Of a DNA stretch of 64,000 nucleotides, positions 16,442 to 25,270 are shown piece by piece. Below the pieces are notes generated by a model. That model worked only from the letters and a program-made list of their open reading frames with translations, ran no database searches and was not told the origin of the DNA. How positions within the stretch are numbered: position 1 is the first letter of the stretch; each line of letters opens with the position of its first letter. The DNA is from a virus, in IMG/VR virus record IMGVR_UViG_3300034102_003517, positions 1 to 64,000 of that record; one strand, written 5' to 3'. Made by a program: the position numbers and the translations under genes.

Positions 16442-17490
16442 TACTTTTTAATCAATCTTTCTTTAATAATTTCATAAAGACTTACTAAATCCTCATCGGG
16501 GATAAATAAAAATCCATCGTCATAAGCGTCACTTAATGTGATACCATCTTTTTCTTCATATGCGTCTATACTCCCTAAACGATGAAAAGTTTCTTCAGGG
16601 TAATCAAAAACTTCTTCATCTAAATCTTCCACAAGTGAATTCATTATTAATTGAGGAGTATATTTGATAGGAGCATATTCGTATGTGTATTTTTTAAGTC
16701 CCAATACTGCAACCATCTTCTTTCCTGCTTCAATCGCATTTTTTACATCGTCTAAGGATACAAACTCTTGAACTGAGTGCATATTGTAATAACCACAAGA
16801 CATGTTAATGCAAGAAACATTGATTTTCTTTTTTAGTTGTGAAATGTCGGTGTAAGGGTGAGATTGAACTAACATTTCATTACCAAAAGATTCCGTAATA
16901 ACTTCTAATGTTTTTTCAAAGAACTCACTCTCCCTTTCAAACAAACGAACTCCCGAGCAAATCTCGGTAATTAAGTGATTACCAGGTGCGTCATATTGAG
17001 TGATATAACCAACATTCTGTAAAAAGTTTTCATCACATTTTGATGAACCGTGACATCCTGTTTCTTCTGAAACAAAAAAACCAATTTTTACTTTGTCTAA
17101 TTGTTTTAGTAACTCTAAACAAATAAAAATACCACACTTGTCATCACCACCAATACCTGTTGGGTTACCGTTAGTGTCATAAGCCTTTAATACATCAACT
17201 GGTGTGTTGTCAAAGGATTTACCAAAAGTGTAAGGTCGAGCAAGTTTTTCTTCTTTAACTACTATTTTTTCAATCTTACTGTGTACTGTATCTGTGTGAG
17301 CAATAAACATAGGGTAAAATTCACCTTCCTCTAACACACCTTTTGTCGCGTAGATGTTCATCATTACATCACGATAGAAAGTAACCCCTTCCATATCCCC
17401 CAACTCGTCACAAATAAACTCTACCATATCTTCTTCTTGATATGTCTTGCTTGGGACTGAAAGGAGCTCTTTAAATTTTTCTATGTTCAT
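16438..17490 (-). CDS. M20/M42-type zinc peptidase (peptidase T-like)
   Basis: 350 residues from ATG 17490 (MNIEKFKELLSVPS). This start was chosen because a host-type promoter at 17504-17533 overlaps the longer in-frame start at 17514. Metal and catalytic motifs are visible in order: FIAHTDTV, GGDDKCGIF, FFVSEETGCHG, and near the end NMHSVQEFVSL. This fits di-zinc aminopeptidases that finish the breakdown of short peptides in the cytosol. It lies directly downstream of the ClpC-like gene, on the same strand but with its own promoter. A role in recycling peptides from Clp degradation is inferred from the pairing. Confidence 0.8.
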   Translation of the reverse strand: MNIEKFKELLSVPSKTYQEEDMVEFICDELGDMEGVTFYRDVMMNIYATKGVLEEGEFYPMFIAHTDTVHSKIEKIVVKEEKLARPYTFGKSFDNTPVDVLKAYDTNGNPTGIGGDDKCGIFICLELLKQLDKVKIGFFVSEETGCHGSSKCDENFLQNVGYITQYDAPGNHLITEICSGVRLFERESEFFEKTLEVITESFGNEMLVQSHPYTDISQLKKKINVSCINMSCGYYNMHSVQEFVSLDDVKNAIEAGKKMVAVLGLKKYTYEYAPIKYTPQLIMNSLVEDLDEEVFDYPEETFHRLGSIDAYEEKDGITLSDAYDDGFLFIPDEDLVSLYEIIKERLIKKY

Positions 17491-17503
17491 TGCTGTTTTT
17501 TTA

Positions 17504-17533
17504 CAAATGTACAAAAGTTTTTAACATTTGCAA
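17504..17533 (-). promoter_or_regulatory. Bacteroidota-type promoter of the peptidase
   Basis: Minus strand TTG (17531-17533), 19-base spacer, TACATTTG (17504-17511). It leaves a leader of only about ten bases to ATG 17490. Confidence 0.75.
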
Positions 17534-17535
17534 AA

Positions 17536-19572
17536 TTATTTTTTTCTTTTAATTGGTTTTTTTATTTTAACATCAGTTTTCTTTTCCTTCTCGTTATAAG
17601 TAAGAACAAACTTTGATCCTTTTTCTGGGTTATCTGTAAGGATTTTTTCAGTGATTGCATCATCAATCCATTTCTGTACGGTTCTTTTAAGTATTCTAGC
17701 CCCAAAACGAGTATCCATTCCGACTTCTATTAGATGTTTTTTTAGTGTCTCATCGACATCTACAGAAAACTCTAACTTAGAAATTCTTTCGTAGAATTTA
17801 TTAAGTTCTAAATCAACAATTTTTAACAAATCCTCTTTATTAAGGTCTTTGAAATAAACTATATCATCAAATCTATTGATAAACTCAGGCGGGAATTTTT
17901 TGAATAGCTCTTTTTCCAAAAGTGTTTTGATCTCATCGTCTTTTCTTTCAGTTTTTGCCGTTGTTGAAAAACCGACACCCGTCCCAAAATCTTGTACAAC
18001 CTTAGTTCCCACATTAGAAGTCATTAGAATAATACAATTTTTAAAATTTATTTTTCTCCCATGACCGTCTGTTAACATACCCTCATCCAACATCTGTAAA
18101 AAAACATTGAATATATCGGAATGTGCCTTTTCTATTTCATCTAATAGAATTACAGAGTATGGCTTGTTTTTGATTTTATTCAAAAATGGTGAGCCCTCTT
18201 CAAACCCCACATAACCTGGTGATGTTCCCGTCAATTTGGATGTTGAAATTTTATCTGAAAACTCACTCATGTCTAAACGGATTAAAGCGTCTTCACTGTT
18301 AAACATATGTTTTGCCAATTGTTTTGCGAGTTCTGTTTTCCCGACTCCCGAATTACCAATTAACAGACCACTGAAAATAGGTTTTTTCGGATCGTTTAAA
18401 CCAACTTTATTTCTCTGAATTGCCCTTGCTATTTTACTTACAGCATCATCCTGACCAATAACTTTTGTGTTCAAATTTTCTTTTAAAGAAATAAGTTGTT
18501 GTGTTTCATCTGTAGATATTTTATTCACAGGAATTTTTGTCATTAAAGAAACTACATCATAAACGACATCTTCAGTCACTTCTCTTTTAAACATGTCACG
18601 ATTCTTTTCGAATTTTTGTTTCTCATTTTCTAATTCGGCAAGAACTTTTCTTTCTTTGTCTCGTAAATTAGCCGCCTCCTCATACTTTTGTTTGTTGATG
18701 ACATCTAACTTTTCTTCTTTGATTTTCAAAGCTTCTTTTTTCAAGTCCTCAATAATTTCAGGAAGTTTTACTTCCACTTGAGATCTTGCCCCAACCTCAT
18801 CAATAATATCAAATGCCTTATCTGGAAATTCACGATCAGTAATATATCTATCGGCTAACTCCACACAAAGTTTCATAATATCATCACTATAAATTACTTT
18901 GTGGTAATTTTCATAACTTTCTTTGGATTGTTGAAGAATTAGTAATGTTTCTTCTTTTGTTGATGCGTCAACAATAACTTTTTGGAATCTTCTTTCTAAT
19001 GCCCCATCCTTCTCAATATTTTTTCTGTATTCGTCTAAAGTTGTCGCCCCAATACATTGAAGTTCCCCTCTTGAAAGTGCGGGTTTAAATATGTTTGACG
19101 CATCCATAGAACCTGATGAATTACCAGCACCAATCATAGTATGTATTTCATCAATAAAAATTATAATATCGGGATTTCCATATAATTCTTCCATTATAAC
19201 CTTCATCCTCTCTTCAAACTGACCTCTATATTTTGTCCCTGCCACAACTGATGTCATATCTAACGATACTATTCTTTTGTTTGCTAAATTTTGAGGACAA
19301 TCACCTTCAAAAATCTTTTTTGCAAGTCCCTCAACAATTGCAGTTTTACCACAACCCGGTTCCCCTAAAATAATTGGATTGTTTTTCTTTCTCCTTGATA
19401 AAATTTGAGCAATCCTATTGATCTCGTTTTCTCTCCCTATCACAGGGTCCAACTTCCCTTCTTCTGCCGCCTTAATTAGATCTCTTGAGAAATTATCTAA
19501 TACGGGGGTTTTTGAGGAACTATCTTTAGGTTTGTTTTTTGGTTTTTCGTTTTCGTCTACGGATTCTATCAT
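17536..19572 (-). CDS. clpC: ClpC-like AAA+ unfoldase lacking the N-terminal domain
   Basis: 678 residues. Two AAA+ modules: Walker A GEPGCGKT (70-77) and Walker B IIIFIDE in the first, GNSGVGKT (406-413) and SVILLDE in the second. A coiled region between them carries a UVR motif ([12 protein letters not shown], about 296-307), diagnostic of ClpC/ClpA-type rather than ClpB. The ClpP-docking tripeptide VGF is present at 533-535 in DFGTGVGFS. Bacterial ClpC is usually above 800 residues; the missing part is the N-terminal repeat domain, which binds adaptors. Predicted to unfold substrates into ClpP, which is not seen here and would come from the host. A TTG-N20-TAATTTTG promoter precedes it. 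ClpB is ruled out by the short middle region and the VGF loop. Confidence 0.9.
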   Translation of the reverse strand: MIESVDENEKPKNKPKDSSSKTPVLDNFSRDLIKAAEEGKLDPVIGRENEINRIAQILSRRKKNNPIILGEPGCGKTAIVEGLAKKIFEGDCPQNLANKRIVSLDMTSVVAGTKYRGQFEERMKVIMEELYGNPDIIIFIDEIHTMIGAGNSSGSMDASNIFKPALSRGELQCIGATTLDEYRKNIEKDGALERRFQKVIVDASTKEETLLILQQSKESYENYHKVIYSDDIMKLCVELADRYITDREFPDKAFDIIDEVGARSQVEVKLPEIIEDLKKEALKIKEEKLDVINKQKYEEAANLRDKERKVLAELENEKQKFEKNRDMFKREVTEDVVYDVVSLMTKIPVNKISTDETQQLISLKENLNTKVIGQDDAVSKIARAIQRNKVGLNDPKKPIFSGLLIGNSGVGKTELAKQLAKHMFNSEDALIRLDMSEFSDKISTSKLTGTSPGYVGFEEGSPFLNKIKNKPYSVILLDEIEKAHSDIFNVFLQMLDEGMLTDGHGRKINFKNCIILMTSNVGTKVVQDFGTGVGFSTTAKTERKDDEIKTLLEKELFKKFPPEFINRFDDIVYFKDLNKEDLLKIVDLELNKFYERISKLEFSVDVDETLKKHLIEVGMDTRFGARILKRTVQKWIDDAITEKILTDNPEKGSKFVLTYNEKEKKTDVKIKKPIKRKK

Positions 19573-19588
19573 AACTTCTAATTTGACT

Positions 19589-19619
19589 CAAAATTAAACA
19601 TAAGTTAAATAATAATCAA
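19589..19619 (-). promoter_or_regulatory. Bacteroidota-type promoter of clpC-like gene
   Basis: Minus strand TTG (19617-19619), 20-base spacer, TAATTTTG (19589-19596), 16 bases before ATG 19572. Confidence 0.75.
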
Positions 19620-19633
19620 TTGCCAATCTGTAG

Positions 19634-19640
19634 TATTTAT
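19634..19640 (+). promoter_or_regulatory. TATTTAT element, four bases from ATG 19645
   Basis: Reads TATTTAT-AGTT-ATG. The same 4-base spacing recurs before the genes at 20210, 33382 and (minus) 40175. Confidence 0.45.
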
Positions 19641-19644
19641 AGTT

Positions 19645-19959
19645 ATGAAAGCTTGGAGAAAATTCGTGGATACTTTGGAATTGACAAAAGATTTAGAACA
19701 GAATTATTTTGACATGAGAAAAATATTTCAAAGAGAAGGGTGGACACAAGAAGAGTTGGCAAGTCCAAGATACTTCCCCCAAGACTTATTAAAATTGCAC
19801 TCCGAATTCCAACCAAAAATGCGTGAGATTTTTCAAACAATTAAGGATTATGGTTTTGATGTTGACAGAGACGAAGTTCATTATTATATTATGGATAAAC
19901 TTAGTCATATAGATGACATAACCCCATTAAGAGAACCAGATGGCAATAAAAAGAACTGA
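19645..19959 (+). CDS. Small helical protein of unknown function
   Basis: 104 residues, charged and mostly helical (MKAWRKFVDTLELTKDLEQN, WTQEELASPRYFPQDLLKLH). No motif recognised. Its 3' end overlaps the KTSC gene by 20 bases, suggesting co-translation. Transcribed divergently from the clpC-like gene. Confidence 0.65.
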   Translation: MKAWRKFVDTLELTKDLEQNYFDMRKIFQREGWTQEELASPRYFPQDLLKLHSEFQPKMREIFQTIKDYGFDVDRDEVHYYIMDKLSHIDDITPLREPDGNKKN

Positions 19960-20188
19960 CATAGAAGGCACAAGAATTGTTTGTGAAATCGAATCTTCTA
20001 ACTTGGTAAAAACCGAGTATGATACAGAATCAAAAAAGTTAATAACTACATTTAAAAACGGTTTAAGATATGAATATGAAGATGTTCCGCACAACATCTT
20101 TGCTCAATTTAGATTGTCAGAATCCCAAGGAAAATTTTTCAATTCTCAAATATCAAGAACATTCAAATATAAAAAATTAGATAATTAA
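19940..20188 (+). CDS. KTSC-domain protein
   Basis: 82 residues. The pattern LRYEYEDVPHNIFAQFRLSE followed by SQGKFFNSQISRTFKY matches the small KTSC domain found in phages and bacteria. The domain's function is not established; it has been linked to RNA or nucleotide enzymes by fusion. Starts inside the 3' end of the previous gene. Confidence 0.75.
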   Translation: MAIKRTDIEGTRIVCEIESSNLVKTEYDTESKKLITTFKNGLRYEYEDVPHNIFAQFRLSESQGKFFNSQISRTFKYKKLDN

Positions 20189-20198
20189 TTTTTTATCA

Positions 20199-20205
20199 TA
20201 TTTAT
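20199..20205 (+). promoter_or_regulatory. TATTTAT element, four bases from ATG 20210
   Basis: Reads TATTTAT-ATGT-ATG in the 21-base gap after the KTSC gene. Confidence 0.45.
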
Positions 20206-20209
20206 ATGT

Positions 20210-20983
20210 ATGGCATCCGATAAAAAAATTATTGATAGTTTATACCTACAAAATGAGTTAAACCCAAAAATTTGGTATTTCCCAAAAGAAAAATACATGG
20301 GAGATTCTGAGGGACAAGAAGAAAAACTTAAATCTGAAATCAGAGATCGTTTATTAAAAATCGCAAATATTTTTATAGATTATTTGGATGTTGATTTATA
20401 TGTTGAAGATGTAGTCTTAATCGGATCATTAACAGGATATAATTGGTCGGAATTTTCTGATTTCGACTTACACATCATTTACAACATAGATAAATTAGAT
20501 GGAGATGTTGAATTATACAAAGAACTTTTTAGACTTAAAAAAACTGTATTCAACGCAAAACACGATATCAAAATAAAAGGATATGAAGTAGAGGTTTATG
20601 CCCAAGCATCTACTGACCCCGAAGAGAGTGCGGGGTCCTACTCTATCTTAAGTGACAGGTGGGTAAGGTACCCCAACAAAGAAGAATTTTCAATAGATGA
20701 AAAGGTCTTAAAGGACAAGGTTGATCAATGGGAAACAATAATTGACGGTGTAATAGAAAATGCCGAAGATGAAAGTTTGGAGGATGGTTTGAATCTTTTG
20801 AAGAAATATCGAGAAAAGTTGAGGAAGTATAGAACTTGCGGACTTAAAAAAGAGGGTGAATTTTCTTATGAGAATTTAGTGTTTAAATACCTAAGAAGAA
20901 ATGGGTACTTATCCAAATTAGAAGATTTCAAAAATACATTATCGGATAAAAAATTGTCCTTAGAGCAAGAAAAATCTGAATAA
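20210..20983 (+). CDS. Nucleotidyltransferase-fold protein
   Basis: 257 residues. The segment VLIGSLTGYNWSEFSDFDLHII has the GS...SDxD signature of the polymerase-beta-type nucleotidyltransferase fold, with a further acidic residue in GYEVEVYAQ that completes a metal triad. The C-terminal 80 residues are charged and helical. Family members transfer nucleotides to RNA, proteins or small molecules; the target here is unknown. Confidence 0.7.
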   Translation: MASDKKIIDSLYLQNELNPKIWYFPKEKYMGDSEGQEEKLKSEIRDRLLKIANIFIDYLDVDLYVEDVVLIGSLTGYNWSEFSDFDLHIIYNIDKLDGDVELYKELFRLKKTVFNAKHDIKIKGYEVEVYAQASTDPEESAGSYSILSDRWVRYPNKEEFSIDEKVLKDKVDQWETIIDGVIENAEDESLEDGLNLLKKYREKLRKYRTCGLKKEGEFSYENLVFKYLRRNGYLSKLEDFKNTLSDKKLSLEQEKSE

Positions 20984-21007
20984 TGTAAAAATTACCAATT
21001 AACAATA

Positions 21008-21014
21008 TATTTAT
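21008..21014 (+). promoter_or_regulatory. TATTTAT element upstream of ATG 21029
   Basis: TATTTAT with a 14-base spacer to the start, in a 45-base intergenic gap. Confidence 0.4.
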
Positions 21015-21028
21015 ATAGAAAAATTACT

Positions 21029-21229
21029 ATGTCTACAACTGCATGTACATCTTATTATACTACTACCGTAGTTGGTTATCTTCCGGCTTCTGGAACTACA
21101 GTAGGTACTATTGTGACTTTCAATACTCCGAAACCTGTATGGAACGATACGGTTAAAAATGAGGCGAGTGTTGTTTCTTTACAATGTAATGGAGTTGCCT
21201 TGGGCGGATTTAATGGACTAAACAATTAA
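21029..21229 (+). CDS. Small Thr/Val-rich virion-like protein
   Basis: 66 residues (MSTTACTSYYTTTVVGYLPA ... GVALGGFNGLNN), strongly beta-forming, without charged stretches. Precedes a probable structural gene by 14 bases. Composition is like small phage structural or decoration proteins; not recognised. Confidence 0.6.
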   Translation: MSTTACTSYYTTTVVGYLPASGTTVGTIVTFNTPKPVWNDTVKNEASVVSLQCNGVALGGFNGLNN

Positions 21230-21243
21230 AAACAAATATAAAA

Positions 21244-22536
21244 ATGGGAGATTTAAGACCTCTTGGTAGTGAGAAATTAGAAGGTGTTGAAAAATTAAGA
21301 AGAATTATGGAGATTGCTCGTTATAACGAAGCACCTAAAACTGAAACTAATCCACTTTCCACAACTAACTATACTATTACTTTGGCTGATGGTATGACTT
21401 ATGGTATTGTTAAAGAAAAAACAGGATACATCCTCAAAAAAGGTTTGAACGAGTCTGAAATGGACTATAACGAACCTATGAAACAAAGGAAATATTATAG
21501 ATCATATTCTGAAGCGATGAAAAAACTTAATCTTGTCGCTGCCGAAGTCAACAGGGTAACTGGAAACGAATTTGAAATTCCTCTTATTGGTGAACAAGAG
21601 GCAAAAAAAAAATATGTTTTAAGAACTCCTAAACCTAAATCTGAAGAAATGCCAGCACCGGAACCTGCAATGGAACCGGCACCAATGCCTTCCCCATCAC
21701 CTGAACCACCAGCGGATGCTCCTATGGGATCTGAAATGGGTGGAGAAGAACCAATGGGTATGGAACCTGAAATGGGTGGAGAAGAACCAATGGGTATGGA
21801 ACCGGAAATGGGTGGAGAAGAACCCGTAGATGGTGAAGAGCCAATGGGTATGGAACCTGAAATGGGTGGAGAAGACGATGGTGACGAAGAACCACAAGGA
21901 CCAGCAGGTTTGAAATCAATTCAAAGACTAACAGGTAAATTAAGTCAAAAAATTAGAGCTTTTGATAAAGATCAAGGACTAGATTCTCAAGATATTAAGT
22001 ATGTAATTAATTCTATAATATCTGCAATGGATTTAGATAGTTTAGATGAAGACGATAAAGAAGATATACTTTCTAAATTCGACGAATCTGATGAATATGG
22101 TGCTGAAGGTGAGGGTGAGTTTGACTTGTCAGGAGAAGAAGACTTCGATATGGGAATGGAACCTGAAATGCCAGAACCGATGGACGGCGAAGAGCCGATG
22201 GGAATGGAACCTGAAATGTCTGAACCTGTAGAAACATACACTTTCAAAGAATCTGTAGAAAGTGTTTTATCAAACTATTTTATTATTAATGAAGATGAAA
22301 AAAAAGGTTTAGAAAAAAAATCAAAAAAAGATTTTATAAAATCTAAAATTAATAAAATAGATACATTGAGGGATTTGAGAAAATTAAGTGAAAACAACAC
22401 TCAATACAAAGTTAGTTTGGAATTGATAGAGGAAAATAAAGGAACCAAATTCATTGGTAAAACCAATAAGTCCAACTTAGTTTTTATTAAAGAAGGTAAA
22501 CAAATTAAAGTAACACCAACAGGATCGATTATATGA
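21244..22536 (+). CDS. Acidic repeat-containing protein upstream of terminase
   Basis: 430 residues. N-terminal region of about 140 residues with TNYTITLADGMTYGIVKEKTGYILK, then a Pro/Glu/Met-rich acidic region with repeated MGGEEPMGMEPE units (about residues 165-215 and again near 300-325), and a basic C-terminus (KKSKKDFIKSKINKI) ending in a small beta domain. N-terminal RRIMEIARYNE contains I-M-E. It may be a head-associated or scaffold-like factor given its place before the terminase gene and its acidity, which resembles the scaffold at 29924. Not recognised by family. Confidence 0.65.
   Translation: MGDLRPLGSEKLEGVEKLRRIMEIARYNEAPKTETNPLSTTNYTITLADGMTYGIVKEKTGYILKKGLNESEMDYNEPMKQRKYYRSYSEAMKKLNLVAAEVNRVTGNEFEIPLIGEQEAKKKYVLRTPKPKSEEMPAPEPAMEPAPMPSPSPEPPADAPMGSEMGGEEPMGMEPEMGGEEPMGMEPEMGGEEPVDGEEPMGMEPEMGGEDDGDEEPQGPAGLKSIQRLTGKLSQKIRAFDKDQGLDSQDIKYVINSIISAMDLDSLDEDDKEDILSKFDESDEYGAEGEGEFDLSGEEDFDMGMEPEMPEPMDGEEPMGMEPEMSEPVETYTFKESVESVLSNYFIINEDEKKGLEKKSKKDFIKSKINKIDTLRDLRKLSENNTQYKVSLELIEENKGTKFIGKTNKSNLVFIKEGKQIKVTPTGSII
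21736..21870 (+). repeat. 36-bp tandem coding repeat (MGGEEPMGMEPE)
   Basis: Three to four imperfect 36-bp units (ATGGGTGGAGAAGAACCAAT...) in frame. One unit carries an insertion encoding VDGEEP. A related unit is found again near 22180. Confidence 0.8.
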
Positions 22537-22952
22537 ATTTGATTTATGTAAATGAGCTAGGACCTAATTACAAAGGTGATAACATTTACGAATTTATATT
22601 TTCGGATATTAATGATGTGTGGGGTGAAGATTGGGATGCAACACCATCAGGTGGAAAACCACTCCCCCCTCAAATAGAATTTATAAAAAAGGTTGGGGTT
22701 TTAAGAAACTCAGAAATAGAATTAGAACTGATACAACAGTCTGATTATTTTGGAGTATATGATGCAGTAGATGGTGTTATTGGGTTAGCTTGGGAAAAAT
22801 CTGATTCTGACTCAGTTACATTCAACAAGTATAAAAGATTAGTTTTTCACTTTGGTGAAACAGACGAATCTGTAGAAAACAAACTTTACGAAAGAGATGT
22901 CGTATTAAAATGGGAAAAAAATTTAGTCAAAGATGAAACACATGAATCCTAA
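22533..22952 (+). CDS. Conserved-looking virion or packaging accessory protein
   Basis: 139 residues. Start overlaps the preceding stop (ATGA). Contains IYVNELGPNYKGDNIYEFIF and GEDWDATPSGGKPLPPQIEF. Fold not recognised. Operon position between a scaffold-like gene and the terminase suggests a packaging or neck role, inferred only. Confidence 0.6.
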   Translation: MNLIYVNELGPNYKGDNIYEFIFSDINDVWGEDWDATPSGGKPLPPQIEFIKKVGVLRNSEIELELIQQSDYFGVYDAVDGVIGLAWEKSDSDSVTFNKYKRLVFHFGETDESVENKLYERDVVLKWEKNLVKDETHES

Positions 22953-23451
22953 ATTAGTTAAACTTTTACATGAAGGTTTTTCTATGAATACATTAGAAAA
23001 ACTAAACGAAAACCAGTTAAATGTTCTTTTTAAAAGAATAAATGAGCAAAAAGGTAAGGTAACAGTTTCTTCAGATAAGTTGGGGACTGTCGATCTTAAA
23101 AAAATGACAGACTCAGGTGTTGATGTTGAGGTTAAAGAAGAGGAGACTGAAGTAAAGGAGAAGTCAGTTTCCCAACAACAACAAAAAATAATGGGATTGG
23201 CACTTTCAGTGAAAAAAGGAGATACTGCAAAATCTAAAGTTTCTAAAGAAGTAAAGAAAATGGCTAAAGACATGACTTACAAAGAATTAGAAGACTTTGC
23301 ATCGACTAAAAGAAAAGGGTTACCCAAGAAAAAAGAAACGGACGAAGAAGTTAAAAATCTTGAAGAGGGTATTCTTAGAATATTACAAAATCATTTACCT
23401 CCACATACCACAAAAGGTGAACTTCTCGATGTAATTCGTAGAAGAAATTAA
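22933..23451 (+). CDS. Basic protein directly upstream of the terminase
   Basis: 172 residues, Lys-rich, helical. N-terminal 40 residues include LEKLNENQLNVLFKRINEQK with L-N-E and I-N-E sites like T4-type prohead cleavage sites. Its place six bases before the large terminase is where a small terminase subunit often lies, but no DNA-binding motif was recognised, so this is only a possibility. The C-terminus contains HLPPHTTKGELLDVIRRR. Confidence 0.6.
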   Translation: MKHMNPKLVKLLHEGFSMNTLEKLNENQLNVLFKRINEQKGKVTVSSDKLGTVDLKKMTDSGVDVEVKEEETEVKEKSVSQQQQKIMGLALSVKKGDTAKSKVSKEVKKMAKDMTYKELEDFASTKRKGLPKKKETDEEVKNLEEGILRILQNHLPPHTTKGELLDVIRRRN

Positions 23452-23457
23452 AAATGA

Positions 23458-25233
23458 ATGTCGTTATCGAAAGAACAAATATTATTAGAGTATGCTAAGT
23501 GTGTAAATGATACACCTTACGCCTTAAAAACATATTTACAAACTTACGACAACACACAGTCCAAATATGTTCCATTAGAACTTTTTAATGATCAGGTTAC
23601 ACTTGTTAAAGATTATGACGAGTGTGAAGAAAATATCGCACTTAAATACCGACAAGCCGGTGTTTCAACCGTTACATCCGCATGGGCATCTAAAAGGTTA
23701 GTATTTGCTAAAAAATCAAAACCAGAAAAAATATTGATTATTGCAAATAAAATGGACACCGCTGTAGAGATGGCAAATAAAGTGAGAGCTTTTGTTGAAC
23801 AGTGGCCAAATTGGTTAGGTGTAACATTCTCTAACGAAAAAAATTCACAAAGACATTTTAAATTAACTAACGGATGTGAAGTAAAGGCAGTTGCAACATC
23901 TAAGGATGCTTTGCGTGGGTATACACCTACGATCTTAATCTTTGATGAGGCAGCATATATTAATGCGGACGAAGATTTCTGGTCAGCGTGTATGGCATCC
24001 CTATCTACAGGAGGTAAAGTTATAGTAATATCAACACCAAATGGATTTGATCCAATATATTATTCAATTTACAGTCAGGCGATAAAAGGAATGAATGACT
24101 TTAAAATAACAGAAATGTATTGGTTTCGAGATCCTAGATATTCTAAGGATCTGAAATTAATTAAGTGTGATGATATTGTTCACTATATGTTGAATAGGGC
24201 GGATTATAATGATTCTGAAATCATACTAGACTATACTGAAGTCAAAGTAATTAATAGAGACTTTGAAGAAATAAAGGAAAAAATTAATAAAGGTTACAAA
24301 CCGTATAGTTCTTGGTTTGAGGCTATGGCCAAAAAGTTAAAGTTTGACAAAAGAAAAATTTCTCAAGAATTAGAATGTAATTTTTTAGGTTCGGGTGACA
24401 ATGTTATCCCACCTGAAACGATGAAAAAAATAAAAGAAAACCACATCCAAGAACCTGTTAATAAATTTATGGGAGGTGCACTTTGGCAATGGAAAGAACC
24501 TATTGTTGGTCATAAATATATTATGGGTGTCGATGTATCAAGAGGAGATAGTGAAGATTTTAGTACTATATCAATCATTGATTTTGACTCAAGAGAACAA
24601 GTTTTAGAATATATTGGAAAAATCCCACCCGATGTTTTAGCAGAAATTGCTTTCAAGTGGGGAACTATGTATGGTTCCCTTATCGTGACTGATATAACAG
24701 GAGGGATGGGAGTGTCAACATCAAGAAAATTACAAGAACTTGGATATAAAAATTTATATGTTGATGGGGTAAACCCTGCAGATAAATGGAAGTGGGACCC
24801 AAAGGCTAATGATAAAATTCCTGGTATTAATTTTAACGCAAAACGAGTTCTAATTATTCAATCATTTGAGGAAGCTTTAAGGTATGATTTTGTTGTCAGA
24901 TCACAAAGGTTATTTAATGAATTGAATACATTCGTTTATGTAAACGGTAGACCTGATCACCAAAAAGGACAACATGATGACTTGATAATGTCATTTGCAA
25001 TAGCAATTTATGTTGCTGAAACATCTTTTGCCCAATTAGAAAAAGTAACAGAACAAACAAAGGCAATGTTAGATTCTTGGTCAGTAGAAAGTAATACTTA
25101 TCATAAAGAGTATACAAGTTTTAATCCAAGTTTACCAGTATCACAGAGAGATCAAACAGGATATCAGAGAAACACGGTCACTAAAAGTGATTATGAAAAG
25201 TATTTATGGTTATTCAGTGGTAAAAGGGTTTAG
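23458..25233 (+). CDS. Terminase large subunit (T4 gp17-like)
   Basis: 591 residues, a normal length. ATPase half: Walker-A region LKYRQAGVSTVTSAWAS, Walker B LIFDEAAYI with the catalytic Glu, and coupling motif IVISTPNG. Nuclease half: metal-binding Asp in IMGVDVSRGDSEDFSTISII, second acidic site VTDITGGMGV, and C-terminal GQHDDLIMSFAIAIY. It packages DNA into proheads through the portal. Seven bases follow the previous gene and no Shine-Dalgarno is present. Confidence 0.95.
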   Translation: MSLSKEQILLEYAKCVNDTPYALKTYLQTYDNTQSKYVPLELFNDQVTLVKDYDECEENIALKYRQAGVSTVTSAWASKRLVFAKKSKPEKILIIANKMDTAVEMANKVRAFVEQWPNWLGVTFSNEKNSQRHFKLTNGCEVKAVATSKDALRGYTPTILIFDEAAYINADEDFWSACMASLSTGGKVIVISTPNGFDPIYYSIYSQAIKGMNDFKITEMYWFRDPRYSKDLKLIKCDDIVHYMLNRADYNDSEIILDYTEVKVINRDFEEIKEKINKGYKPYSSWFEAMAKKLKFDKRKISQELECNFLGSGDNVIPPETMKKIKENHIQEPVNKFMGGALWQWKEPIVGHKYIMGVDVSRGDSEDFSTISIIDFDSREQVLEYIGKIPPDVLAEIAFKWGTMYGSLIVTDITGGMGVSTSRKLQELGYKNLYVDGVNPADKWKWDPKANDKIPGINFNAKRVLIIQSFEEALRYDFVVRSQRLFNELNTFVYVNGRPDHQKGQHDDLIMSFAIAIYVAETSFAQLEKVTEQTKAMLDSWSVESNTYHKEYTSFNPSLPVSQRDQTGYQRNTVTKSDYEKYLWLFSGKRV

Positions 25234-25270
25234 TTTATAACTAACCATATTATTTTTTAAGAAAAAAATT

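Noticed and set aside
17490-17514. Longer start of the peptidase (MYICKK)
   Set aside because: It lies over the -7 element of a well-formed promoter; the shorter start fits the family.
21697-21919. Minus-strand reading frames with repeated FSTHFRFHTHW-type peptides
   Set aside because: They mirror the 36-bp repeats of the plus-strand gene at 21244 and are shadows of it.
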